From Marinobacter sp. EhC06 (GTDB lineage: Bacteria; Pseudomonadota; Gammaproteobacteria; Pseudomonadales; Oleiphilaceae), in contig NZ_LXYO01000023.1 of assembly GCF_001650915.1 (NCBI RefSeq), positions 744,001-808,000 of the forward strand: 64,000 bases of DNA, in the 5' to 3' direction. How positions within the stretch are numbered: position 1 is the stretch's first letter; the number at the start of each line of letters is the position of its first letter. Both the position numbers and the translations under genes were made by a program. Below, in pieces: positions 51,256-58,932 of the stretch. The notes below the pieces were generated by a model, which did not search any database, had not been told where the DNA came from, and saw nothing but the letters and a program-made list of their open reading frames with translations.

Positions 51256-53493
51256 ATGATGCTCTCTTATTTACGGCTTTACTCCCCTGTTTTAGACAGG
51301 AGTTCACCGCCCGGCAGCTCCGCGGTGGCCTCCAAAACACGCTGTGAATACGTCCCTGTACGCTCGGCTCCGCCATCCATGGCTCCGCACGGTTTTGGAA
51401 ACCACCGCGGAGCTACCTCTGATTTCGCGGGATCTCGGCGACTTCGATTCAAAAGAATCGGTGAGGGCATTAGCCTATGGCTGGCAGTTTTGCTGATGCT
51501 GTTTGTTCACCCACTGTATGCCGAAGCCAATGAGGCAGACAACGTCGGCCAGTTGCATTTTGTCGATGGCCAGGGGCAATGGCAGGAACCGGCGCTGGTG
51601 CTGGACAGCGAATTCGACATTCAGGTCAGCGGACTGATTGCCGACACCCGGTTGTTGCGCAGTTTCCGGAATACCAGTGACCAGTGGCGCGAGGGCGTTT
51701 TCGTGTTCCCGTTGCCCGAGAAGGCCAGTGTCTATGGTCTGACCATGAAAGTTGGGGAGCGGACCATTGAGGGCAAGGTGCAGCCGAAAGAGACGGCGCG
51801 TCGGACCTATGAGAACGCAAAGCAGGCCGGGCAGCATGCGGCAAATGTGGAGCAGCAGCGTCCGAATCTGTTTACTGCCCGGGTTGCCAATATCCCGCCG
51901 GGGGAGACGGTTTCGGTTGAGCTGAAGTACCAGCAACCGGTGCAGTATCAGGCCGGGGTGTTCGAGCTCACTGTTCCAACCACGCTGACGCCGCGTTACA
52001 TGCCGGGAGCGCCAGTTCGCAATGCACCGGATCAGTGGCAAGGCGGGTGGGCGCTGCCGACGAGCGAGGTGCCGGATGCCGGTGCTATCAGTCCGTTTAC
52101 GGTAACCCCGGCTGATGTGGCGGATGACAGCCACCGGGCGGTGATCAATCTGGTGATTGATTCCGGGCTACCGCTGGAGAGCGTCTCCAGTCCGTCGCAC
52201 CGTCTCGCGAGCAGTCAGGATGGCCAGACTTTCAGGATTCGTCCCGATGGCGGCGAGGTCCTGATGAATCGTGATTTCGTGGTGCGGTGGCGTCCGGTTG
52301 CCGGGCTGGAACCCTCCGCAGCGGTTTTTCACCAGTCCTGGCAGGGTGAGGATTATCTCATGGCGATGCTGGTGCCGGGCGAAAACGGCACCATGGCGCT
52401 GCCCCGGGATCTGGTGTTCGTGATTGACACCTCCGGTTCCATGGCAGGGGAATCGATCCGCCAGGCCCGAAGTGCCCTTCAGGCCGGTCTGGACACGCTG
52501 ACGCCACGGGACCGGTTCAATGTGATTCAGTTCAACAGTCAGACTCACTCGCTGTTTATGCAACCGGAAGTGGCGACCGGCAATAACCTCGCCCGGGCCC
52601 GTCGGTACGTTGACCGTCTGCGGGCCGACGGCGGTACCGAGATGGCGCCGGCTCTGTCCAGAGCTCTGGAAAGTGCCAGTGAGAGTGAAGACGGCGCGCG
52701 GGTGCGTCAGGTGATTTTCATTACCGATGGAGCAGTAGGCAATGAGGCGGCGCTGTTTCGGCAGATCCGTCAGCAACTGGGCAAACAGCGGTTGTTTACC
52801 GTGGGCATTGGTTCTGCGCCGAATCGGCATTTCATGCGTGAGGCCGCCCGCTGGGGCCGGGGTACTTATACGGCGATCCACTCGCCTTCCGATGTGGATG
52901 GTCCTTTGCAGGCGCTGTTTTCGGCCATGGAGTCGCCGGTTCTGACGGATATCCGGGTTGACTGGCCCGGCCAGGAGACAGGCAAGGAGTTCTTTCCGAG
53001 GCGCCCGGGCGACCTGTTCCAGGGCGAGCCGTTGATTCATGTGGTGCGGGGTGCCCCGGCCATGGGAGAGCTGAAGGTGTCGGGGCGCCTGCCGGGTGGC
53101 AAGGACTGGACCAGAACGCTGGACCTGCAGCAGGCCGCCCCGGCAAGCGGGCTTCATCGCCATTGGGCGAGAGAGAAGATCGACGGCCTGGAGGATGAGG
53201 CCAGGGTGACGGGCCGGGAGCCGGACAAGGCCGGCATTACCGAACTGGCGGTCAGCCACGGCTTGATGTCGGCCTACACCAGTTTTGTGGCCGTGGATTC
53301 CACACCGGTGCGAAGTTCAGAGACCCCAATGGAAACGGATAATTTGCCCACTCTTCTGCCGGCGGGCAGCCAGACCGGCATGCTGCGCTATCCGCAGACG
53401 GCAACATCAGCGCCGCTGCTGATCGCGCTTGGCCTGGTCGGGCTGATGTTCTCCCTGGCGATCGTGTTGCTGCAGAGGAGGACACTTTCATGA
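51256..53493 (+). CDS. Sortase target protein with VIT and VWA domains (marine proteobacterial type)
   Basis: 745 residues from the ATG at 51256, which has AAGGA seven bases upstream. The first 66 residues before the signal-peptide core (GISLWLAVLLMLFVHPLYAEA) contain a hairpin repeat read in frame (51316-51414). The VIT domain is at about 95-230 and the VWA domain starts at LVFVIDTSGSMAG (about 386), with an intact DxSxS metal site. The C-terminus is a sorting signal: YPQTAT, a membrane helix (LLIALGLVGLMFSLAIVLL) and Arg-Arg. The product is thus exported and processed by the neighbouring sortase. A later ATG within the repeat (51379) is possible but has no ribosome site. Confidence 0.88.
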   Translation: MMLSYLRLYSPVLDRSSPPGSSAVASKTRCEYVPVRSAPPSMAPHGFGNHRGATSDFAGSRRLRFKRIGEGISLWLAVLLMLFVHPLYAEANEADNVGQLHFVDGQGQWQEPALVLDSEFDIQVSGLIADTRLLRSFRNTSDQWREGVFVFPLPEKASVYGLTMKVGERTIEGKVQPKETARRTYENAKQAGQHAANVEQQRPNLFTARVANIPPGETVSVELKYQQPVQYQAGVFELTVPTTLTPRYMPGAPVRNAPDQWQGGWALPTSEVPDAGAISPFTVTPADVADDSHRAVINLVIDSGLPLESVSSPSHRLASSQDGQTFRIRPDGGEVLMNRDFVVRWRPVAGLEPSAAVFHQSWQGEDYLMAMLVPGENGTMALPRDLVFVIDTSGSMAGESIRQARSALQAGLDTLTPRDRFNVIQFNSQTHSLFMQPEVATGNNLARARRYVDRLRADGGTEMAPALSRALESASESEDGARVRQVIFITDGAVGNEAALFRQIRQQLGKQRLFTVGIGSAPNRHFMREAARWGRGTYTAIHSPSDVDGPLQALFSAMESPVLTDIRVDWPGQETGKEFFPRRPGDLFQGEPLIHVVRGAPAMGELKVSGRLPGGKDWTRTLDLQQAAPASGLHRHWAREKIDGLEDEARVTGREPDKAGITELAVSHGLMSAYTSFVAVDSTPVRSSETPMETDNLPTLLPAGSQTGMLRYPQTATSAPLLIALGLVGLMFSLAIVLLQRRTLS
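51316..51414. repeat. Variable-arm hairpin repeat, copy 3, inside a coding region
   Basis: Arms AGCTCCGCGGTGG..TCCAAAAC and GTTTTGGA..CCACCGCGGAGCT are complementary with two mismatched bases. The core (ACACGCTGTGAATACGTCCC, then TGTACGCTCGGCTCCGCCAT) is identical to that of copy 4. It is read without a stop codon in the frame of the sortase target gene. Confidence 0.88.
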
Positions 53494-54080
53494 CAAAGCT
53501 GTTGCTTCTGTTATTGACCAGCTCTGCTACCTTGTTGGTATTCGGGTTATGGATTCCGCTCAAGGCGGTTATTGCCCAGGAATTGCTGGAGGTTGCCTGG
53601 GCGGAAAGCCAGGCCCGGCAGACGGACTCACGGCCGTGGCCCTGGGCGGATACCTGGCCGGTGGCTCGCCTGGCTATTCCGGAGCTGAACGACACGATGA
53701 TTGTTCTGGCCGATACCCACGGCGAGAGTCTGGCATTTGGGCCCGGTCGGTTAACCGGTAGCGAAGATCCTGGCGGAGCCGTGATCATTGCCGGACACCG
53801 GGATACCCATTTCCGAAGCCTGAAAGCACTGGAAACCGGCAATGAGGTTCGCCTGCAAGGCCGGGATGGCCGTTGGCAGAGCTACCTCGTTGAGGGTGCC
53901 CGGGTTGTGGACAGCCGTTCAGAGCTGATTGACACCCAGCGTTTGCCGGCAGGAACGCTTCTGCTGGTGACCTGTTACCCGTTCGACAGTGTCGACGCTG
54001 GTGGGCCGCTGCGATACGTCGTCAGGGCTTCAGCAAAGGGTAAACAAAGGGAACAAATCGACACTGTTGCCGGAATATAA
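53490..54080 (+). CDS. Class GN sortase (proteobacterial)
   Basis: 196 residues, starting within the stop of the target gene (ATGA). An N-terminal membrane anchor (LLLLLLTSSATLLVFGLW) is followed by the sortase fold. The catalytic His is in IAGHRDTHF (about 102), the Cys in LVTCYPFD (about 161) and the Arg in GPLRYVV (about 176). Sortases of this class are found in Gram-negative bacteria next to one substrate and the PdsS/PdsR pair. It should act on the periplasmic face of the inner membrane. The acceptor it joins the substrate to is not known. Confidence 0.93.
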   Translation: MTKLLLLLLTSSATLLVFGLWIPLKAVIAQELLEVAWAESQARQTDSRPWPWADTWPVARLAIPELNDTMIVLADTHGESLAFGPGRLTGSEDPGGAVIIAGHRDTHFRSLKALETGNEVRLQGRDGRWQSYLVEGARVVDSRSELIDTQRLPAGTLLLVTCYPFDSVDAGGPLRYVVRASAKGKQREQIDTVAGI

Positions 54081-54128
54081 AGTTGGCGTACACTTGTGCG
54101 CCAAAAATTGGCTGCAGAGTTTGGTTGC

Positions 54129-54827
54129 ATGGGTATTATCAGAAAACTGCTGGCGTGGCTGAGTGTCCCGATCATCTGCCTGTTCGCGCTGGTGTTCTAC
54201 GCGGCAAGGCCGTTCAATCCGGATAACAACCGTATCCTGGCGCGCGTCGTCGCTCGTTTCGGGCGGGCGGTTCTGGGTATGGAGCGCCCTCTTGAAGGCT
54301 GGGAAAACATGCCACAGGACCGGCCTACCGTCGTCATTGCCAATCACCAGCACAATGACGATCTGTTTGTTGTGGGCGACTTGTTGCCGCCGCGCACCGT
54401 TACGGTTGGTAAATCGTCACTGGTCTGGGTGCCTTTCTTTGGTCAGGTCTTCTGGCTGGGCGGCAACGTTATCCTTAATCGTGGGCGCTCCCACAAGGCC
54501 ATTGCGGTTATGAAGGCCACCAGCAGTGCCATCGCCCGGGATCGCAAAAGTCTCTGGGTTTTCCCCGAGGGCACCCGTAGCAAGGGCCGGGGCCTGCAGA
54601 AATTCAAAAAAGGCGCGTTTCACGCAGCGGTGGCATCCGGAGCGCCGATCACTATGGTGTGTGTCCAGGAATACGCCGATGAGGCGAAAGGCTGGAGCGG
54701 CCGCCGTGAATCGGTAGCCATCCGGGTTTTGCCACCCATTGAAACAGAGGGCCTCACCGTCGAGGATATTCCGGAACTGATGGCCCGATGTCATCGGCAA
54801 ATGTCTGAGGCCATTGCCGCACTGTGA
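54129..54827 (+). CDS. 1-acyl-sn-glycerol-3-phosphate acyltransferase family (PlsC-like)
   Basis: 232 residues from the ATG at 54129; a GTG 11 codons upstream is possible. An N-terminal membrane helix (LLAWLSVPIICLFALVFY) precedes the acyltransferase motifs: NHQHNDD (HX4D, catalytic), WVPFFGQVFWLGGNVILNR and FPEGTRSKGR (substrate phosphate), then GAPITMVC. It makes phosphatidic acid or acts on a related lysolipid in the inner membrane. It is likely to be separately expressed from the sortase. Confidence 0.93.
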   Translation: MGIIRKLLAWLSVPIICLFALVFYAARPFNPDNNRILARVVARFGRAVLGMERPLEGWENMPQDRPTVVIANHQHNDDLFVVGDLLPPRTVTVGKSSLVWVPFFGQVFWLGGNVILNRGRSHKAIAVMKATSSAIARDRKSLWVFPEGTRSKGRGLQKFKKGAFHAAVASGAPITMVCVQEYADEAKGWSGRRESVAIRVLPPIETEGLTVEDIPELMARCHRQMSEAIAAL

Positions 54828-54922
54828 TTCACTCCCCCGGAAGTGCTTGAAGCACCACTGGAAACAGGGCAGTCTTGCGGGACTGATCGTTTCGTTCAAC
54901 GACCCTCAGGGAGAGGCAAGAG

Positions 54923-55165
54923 ATGAATCTGATTCTGTTTCTGATTATAGGCGGTGTGGCCGGTTGGCTGGCTGGTTTGATCATGAAGGGCCGTGGCTTT
55001 GGCGTTCTGGCCAACATCGGTATTGGTATTGTCGGCTCGTTTCTTGGCGGTTTTGTGTTCCGCCTCTTGGGCCTGGCGGCCCAGGGTGCTATTGGTGAGC
55101 TGGTAACCGCAACGGTAGGCGCTGTGTTGCTTCTCGCTATCGTTAGTGCAATCAAGAAGGCCTGA
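54923..55165 (+). CDS. GlsB/YeaQ/YmgE-family small membrane protein
   Basis: 80 residues with three membrane segments and the family glycine pattern: FLIIGGVAGWLAGLIMKGRG, NIGIGIVGSFLGGFVFRLLG. Homologues (once called transglycosylase-associated) are stress-linked inner-membrane proteins of unknown function. GGGAGAGGCAAG precedes the ATG. It is followed by the MAPEG gene after 2 bases and is probably co-transcribed with it. Confidence 0.92.
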   Translation: MNLILFLIIGGVAGWLAGLIMKGRGFGVLANIGIGIVGSFLGGFVFRLLGLAAQGAIGELVTATVGAVLLLAIVSAIKKA

Positions 55166-55167
55166 GC

Positions 55168-55569
55168 ATGATCGTACCCGTAACCGGAGTGTTTGCCGCA
55201 GTCATTGGCATTCTTTTGCTGGTGTTGTCGGCTCAGGTCGTCAAATTCCGTCTGAAGTATAAAAAGGGCCTGGGCGTCACCGATGACCGGGACTTTGAGG
55301 CGGCTGTCCGGGCCCATGCCAACCTGGTGGAGTACGCCCCTCTTGGTCTGATCATGCTTGCCATCGCAGAGCTCAACGGCGTTGCCAGCGGCCTGATCTA
55401 CTGGACCGGCATGGCTCTGGTGGTTGGCCGCATCCTCCACGCCTTTGGCATGATCAATGGCCGAGGTGGCACCCACTGGGCGCGTATGGTGGGCATACTG
55501 CTGACCTGGCTGGCAATCCTGGTGGCTGCATTGTTGCTGCTGTGGAACGTCTGGCAGGTCTATGGCTAA
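55168..55569 (+). CDS. MAPEG-family membrane protein
   Basis: 133 residues with four membrane helices. The family pattern is FEAAVRAHANLVEYAPLGLI followed by ELNGVASGLIYWTGMALVVG and RILHAFGM. Eukaryotic members include microsomal glutathione transferase; bacterial members are mostly uncharacterised, possibly glutathione- or lipid-peroxide-related. A terminator follows. Confidence 0.92.
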   Translation: MIVPVTGVFAAVIGILLLVLSAQVVKFRLKYKKGLGVTDDRDFEAAVRAHANLVEYAPLGLIMLAIAELNGVASGLIYWTGMALVVGRILHAFGMINGRGGTHWARMVGILLTWLAILVAALLLLWNVWQVYG

Positions 55570-55580
55570 GTTAATAACAG

Positions 55581-55611
55581 AACGGGGCGGCTCTGGGCCG
55601 CCCCGTTCTTG
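55581..55611 (+). terminator. Intrinsic terminator after the MAPEG gene
   Basis: AACGGGGCGGC and GCCGCCCCGTT (11-bp perfect) around a five-base loop, with a short, interrupted T-run, between convergent genes. Confidence 0.8.
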
Positions 55612-55637
55612 TTTCGATGACCTGGTTTTACGGTAGA

Positions 55638-56291
55638 TCAGTCCTCAACCTGGCTCTCGTCGTTAAGGATAAGCTCCACTTCTTCCGCATCCAGCACCTG
55701 AGGCTCATAGGTCAGTCCCTGTGCCTCGATGACGCTTACAAAGGCTTTCAGGTGGCTTTTCGAGCCATCGAGAAGGTTGGAATAGGCAAGGATAATGGCG
55801 CGCTCATCGGTTTGATTAATCGCGGCCAGAATGTCTCTCATATCCTTCTCTTCGATCAGGCCTCCGACGAACAGGCCGTCAATGAACGAGTTTTTGCCCT
55901 TGGCGACCAATTCATTATAGAGGTTCTGGAGTTCTTCGTTGGTGAAGACGCCAATGGTGTCGTTTACCACTGGATCTTCAACGCCAAATTTGGTCAGCAG
56001 GTAATCAACGCTACTGGTATGGGATTCTTCGGAAAGCGCGATTCTGGCAAAGACCTGTGTTCTGTCGCCCCAGTGCTGGTCCATGGTGAGATAGACGTCC
56101 CGGGCAAGCTTTTCCTCTTCCCGCATGAACTGCAGATCGCTGACCTCAATGGTGGTCAGGTCTTCCGAGTTGGCAGTTTCCGTAGACCGATCTCCGCCGT
56201 CGCTGTTGCGGGGGCCGCCGGCAGCAAACGCTGCGCTGGTAGCAAACATCGAACCAATGAGTGCGGCAGTGATGAAGGGTTTTGTGTTCAT
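55638..56291 (-). CDS. DUF2202-domain secreted ferritin-like protein
   Basis: 217 residues from the ATG at 56291, preceded by AGAGAGGTCACT. A signal peptide (ITAALIGSMFATSAAFA) leads to the DUF2202 domain (about 60-205), a ferritin-like helical bundle with DLQFMREEEKLARDVYLTM and ARIALSEESHTSSVDYLL, which provide Glu/His positions typical of di-metal or helical-bundle proteins. The protein is periplasmic or extracellular. The function of the family is unsettled. Confidence 0.9.
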   Translation of the reverse strand: MNTKPFITAALIGSMFATSAAFAAGGPRNSDGGDRSTETANSEDLTTIEVSDLQFMREEEKLARDVYLTMDQHWGDRTQVFARIALSEESHTSSVDYLLTKFGVEDPVVNDTIGVFTNEELQNLYNELVAKGKNSFIDGLFVGGLIEEKDMRDILAAINQTDERAIILAYSNLLDGSKSHLKAFVSVIEAQGLTYEPQVLDAEEVELILNDESQVED

Positions 56292-56599
56292 AGTGACCTC
56301 TCTAGTCAGGTAATGGTTAAACCCTGGATACATGACTAAGACGAGGAAATTGGGCAAAAGGTTCGTTAAATAAAGGTAAGTTTGCTTTCTTTTTTGTAAT
56401 TAAGTCACTGTTTTTGCTAAATAATAATTTTCACCCTTAATATGGCTAATCCGCTTAATACCATATAAATCAGAATAATTAAGATTCCAGAAAAGCCGAA
56501 GATTGGTTCAGTTGTGTGTCTCGTCGCTGGTGAGCGGGCGGCATCCGGCCCCCGCGATGACGGAAGTCCGGGGGCGGTTTTTGTCGTGGTTGCCTCGGC
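56292..56599. other. A+T-rich intergenic region with an orphan terminator
   Basis: About 308 bases with no coding gene. The block 56340-56490 is markedly A+T-rich (TTTTGCTAAATAATAATTTT) and should hold the promoter of the DUF2202 gene on the minus strand. The right part ends in a plus-strand terminator (56545-56583) although no plus-strand gene lies upstream within 700 bases, so a small RNA may be encoded. Confidence 0.5.
56545..56583 (+). terminator. Orphan intrinsic terminator, possible end of a small RNA
   Basis: CCGGCCCCCG and CGGGGGCGG form a strong stem with one bulged base, followed by TTTTTG on the plus strand. There is no T-run on the minus strand, so it does not serve the OmpA-domain gene. 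Confidence 0.65.
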
Positions 56600-57040
56600 C
56601 TAGAGCGCCTGGGCCACATCCAGAGTCCGATATTCCAGTTCAACACGCCGGTTGGCTGCCCGATCTTCCGGGGTTGCCAGAGGACGGGCTGAGCCCCAGT
56701 GACTCACAAGAATCCGGGATTCCGCAACGCCTTCCTGCATGAGCATCCGCGCGACCGCGTTGGCCCGCAATCGAGAGAGAAACCGGTTGTAGTCTTCGGA
56801 GCCGAAGTTGTCGGAGTGGCCATGAATTCTGACGCTGACCGAAGGATGTTCCTTCAGATACGCGGCATGCTGTTGCAGGAACGCAATGTCATCACTGTTC
56901 AGCGAGTGCTTGTTGAAGCCGTAATGAAACTTCATACGGTGCGGGCGCCTGGTTCCGGCTTCAAAGTTGGCTGTGGTGAAGCCGGCGGCTATCGCGGCAT
57001 TGGCAATCAGCTCCGGGTTATCCAATACGAGTACGGTCAT
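56600..57040 (-). CDS. OmpA-domain protein without visible signal peptide
   Basis: 146 residues. The C-terminal two-thirds is a peptidoglycan-binding OmpA domain: MKFHYGFNKHSLNSDDIAFL, VRIHGHSDNFGSEDYNRFLS, RANAVARMLMQEGV and AANRRVELEY with the meso-diaminopimelate-contacting Asp and Arg positions. The N-terminus (MTVLVLDNPELIANAAIAA) is neither a clear signal peptide nor a membrane helix. Export by another route, a mis-set start or a cytoplasmic role are open. I found no better upstream start in frame. Confidence 0.8.
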   Translation of the reverse strand: MTVLVLDNPELIANAAIAAGFTTANFEAGTRRPHRMKFHYGFNKHSLNSDDIAFLQQHAAYLKEHPSVSVRIHGHSDNFGSEDYNRFLSRLRANAVARMLMQEGVAESRILVSHWGSARPLATPEDRAANRRVELEYRTLDVAQAL

Positions 57041-57363
57041 CTGAAAAATCCTTGGTTCGGTATCCGGTTTTTCTTGTTATTCCTGTTCACTATTGGCTGG
57101 AGCAGGAACAACGGCAATTGGCGAAAGGTCGATATATGGCCCGGTACAGTCCGTCGATGGAACCGATTAAATGTCATTTCTGTGACATCCCAATGACAGC
57201 CGGACCAGTCGTTTGGGCTTTTCCGACTCTGTGGTGTGTGCCACATTTCCGGGATTGACCCCCAACGACCTTTGCGCTGGATTCCATTTGAGCGCGAAAA
57301 GAAGGCGTGGGTGTGGTAAAAAACACTCTTTCAGGGACAGATTATGATGAATTGTGACCGCCC
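57041..57363. other. Divergent intergenic region before the rhomboid gene
   Basis: About 320 bases between the OmpA-domain and rhomboid genes, expected to hold both promoters. It contains one small candidate gene (57136-57258) and the sequence TGTCATTTCTGTGACATCCCA around 57172-57192, part of which is inverted (TGTCA/TGACA). Confidence 0.45.
57136..57258 (+). CDS. Candidate 40-residue protein with C-x2-C and C-x2-H pairs
   Basis: An ATG with AAAGG seven bases upstream opens 40 codons: MARYSPSMEPIKCHFCDIPM, then an aromatic stretch and LWCVPHFRD. The pairs CHFC and CVPH, 18 residues apart, could bind one zinc ion. The size and composition are unlike chance frames in this DNA, which tend to be Arg/Pro/Ala-rich. 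I do not recognise it. Confidence 0.4.
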   Translation: MARYSPSMEPIKCHFCDIPMTAGPVVWAFPTLWCVPHFRD

Positions 57364-58812
57364 ATGCTGATTATCCCCGCCGAAAACGCCATTAACTGGA
57401 AACGCCCGCCCTGGGTGACCCTTGGCCTGATCATGGCCTGCCTGCTGGTTTTTCTTTTCTATCAGGGGGGCGACAGCCGCAAACTCGAGCAAGCGGTCGA
57501 ACAATACCTGGCCGCCGACCTTCATGAGCTGGAGGCGCCAGCCTACGAGGATTACCTGCAGCGGCAAATCCAGTTCCAGGGCGAAGAGAGCCGGGTCTAC
57601 GAGCTCCAGCAGTTTCAGCAACTTCGGGAAGAGAACGAGAACTTCTGGCTGGCCATCAACCTGATGATGGACCGGGAGTTCTACCAATACCTGCTGCAAA
57701 ATCGCGATGTCATCTGGGCGCCGGCGGAACGGGCGCACTGGCAGGAACAGCGCGGCGTCATCGAGCAGGAGTATCTCCAGAAACTCAGTGCCAACCAGCT
57801 TGGTCTGGTGCCGGCGGATCTGTCGCTGTATACCCTGATTACCTACCAGTTTCTACATGGCGGCTGGGGCCACATCATCGGTAACCTGATCTTCCTGTTC
57901 CTGCTCGGATTTACCGTTGAGAAAGCGTTAGGGCCGGGCCGGTACCTGATTGCCTACCTGGTATGCGGAGCCCTCTCCGGCCTGATGTTTACCGCGGTTT
58001 CGGCGGGTAGCTATGTACCCCTGGTGGGTGCCTCGGGCTCGATCTCCGGTCTGATGGGCATGTACGTGGCCATTTACGGACTGCAGAAAATCCGTTTCTT
58101 CTATTTTCTGGGTGTCTATTTTAACTACTTCCGAGCGCCTGCTATCGCCCTGCTGCCCGTATGGGTGGGCAAGGAAATCTACGATTACTGGTACGCCGGT
58201 GCCACCGGCATCGCCTACATGGCCCACGCTGGCGGCCTGATTGCCGGCGCAGGCCTGGTCTGGCTGCTGGGCAAGAGCTGGCTGCAGGTGCGCGAGGAAT
58301 TCTTCGAGCCGGAAGAGGAAGAGCAGGATGCCCGGTTCACCACCGGATACGCGCAGTCCATGGCCAGCCTCGGCCGGATGGAGTTTGATCTGGCCCGCCG
58401 GCAATTCGAGGCCCTGCGTGAGCACTACCCGGAACGCCATATCCTGCTGGAACATCTATACCAGTTGGCCAAACTCCGCCCGGACTTGCCCGAATATCGT
58501 GATCGCGCCAAAGAGCTTATGAACGATGCCCTCAGCCGGCGCCAGCCAGAGCAGATGATTGCTATCTGGCAGGAATACCTGGGCAAAGGGGAGAGCTATC
58601 AGCCACTAGCGGCAGAAGACCATAACCGGGTCCTGTTCACCAGTCTCAAGCAACATGACCTCAAGGCTGCAGAGAAAGCCTTCGAGCGGCTCAGAAGCAC
58701 GGGCGATGACATGCTGACTACCGAGGCCTGTCGGTTGCTTGTGGAAGAGTTTGAAAAGCGCCAGATGGCGCCCAAAGCTCGTCATTATCGTCAACTTCTT
58801 CAGGCCGGCTAG
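57364..58812 (+). CDS. Rhomboid-family intramembrane serine protease with C-terminal helical repeats
   Basis: 482 residues. Membrane helix 1 (about 17-33) is followed by an unusual insertion of about 120 charged residues before the rhomboid core. The core has the HGGWGHIIGNLIFLF motif (about 165), the catalytic Ser in GASGSISGLMGMY (about 224) and the catalytic His in AHAGGLIAGAGLVW. From about 310 the protein is soluble and helical, with TPR-like pairs (LARRQFEALREHYPERH, AAEKAFERLRSTGDD). It cleaves membrane proteins within the bilayer; the tail may select substrates. A hairpin repeat lies directly downstream. Confidence 0.9.
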   Translation: MLIIPAENAINWKRPPWVTLGLIMACLLVFLFYQGGDSRKLEQAVEQYLAADLHELEAPAYEDYLQRQIQFQGEESRVYELQQFQQLREENENFWLAINLMMDREFYQYLLQNRDVIWAPAERAHWQEQRGVIEQEYLQKLSANQLGLVPADLSLYTLITYQFLHGGWGHIIGNLIFLFLLGFTVEKALGPGRYLIAYLVCGALSGLMFTAVSAGSYVPLVGASGSISGLMGMYVAIYGLQKIRFFYFLGVYFNYFRAPAIALLPVWVGKEIYDYWYAGATGIAYMAHAGGLIAGAGLVWLLGKSWLQVREEFFEPEEEEQDARFTTGYAQSMASLGRMEFDLARRQFEALREHYPERHILLEHLYQLAKLRPDLPEYRDRAKELMNDALSRRQPEQMIAIWQEYLGKGESYQPLAAEDHNRVLFTSLKQHDLKAAEKAFERLRSTGDDMLTTEACRLLVEEFEKRQMAPKARHYRQLLQAG

Positions 58813-58823
58813 CCTCGGGGCAG

Positions 58824-58930
58824 CAGGGTATGGGAGGGGCTTCCCAAAACACGCTGTGAATACGTCCCTGTACGCTCGGCTCCGCCATCCATGGCTCCGC
58901 ACGGTTTTGGGAAGCCCCTCCCATACCCTG
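58824..58930. repeat. Variable-arm hairpin repeat, copy 4
   Basis: Arms CAGGGTATGGGAGGGGCTTC..AAAAC and their exact complement enclose the same core as copy 3, identical over more than 60 bases. It sits between two convergent genes, 11 bases after one stop and 2 bases from the other, where it could also act as a two-way terminator. Confidence 0.9.
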
Positions 58931-58932
58931 CG

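Noticed and set aside
56600..57040. OmpA-domain protein as the PdsO partner of the sortase system
   Set aside because: It is 2.5 kb away, on the other strand, and has no evident signal peptide; PdsO is expected to be exported and adjacent.
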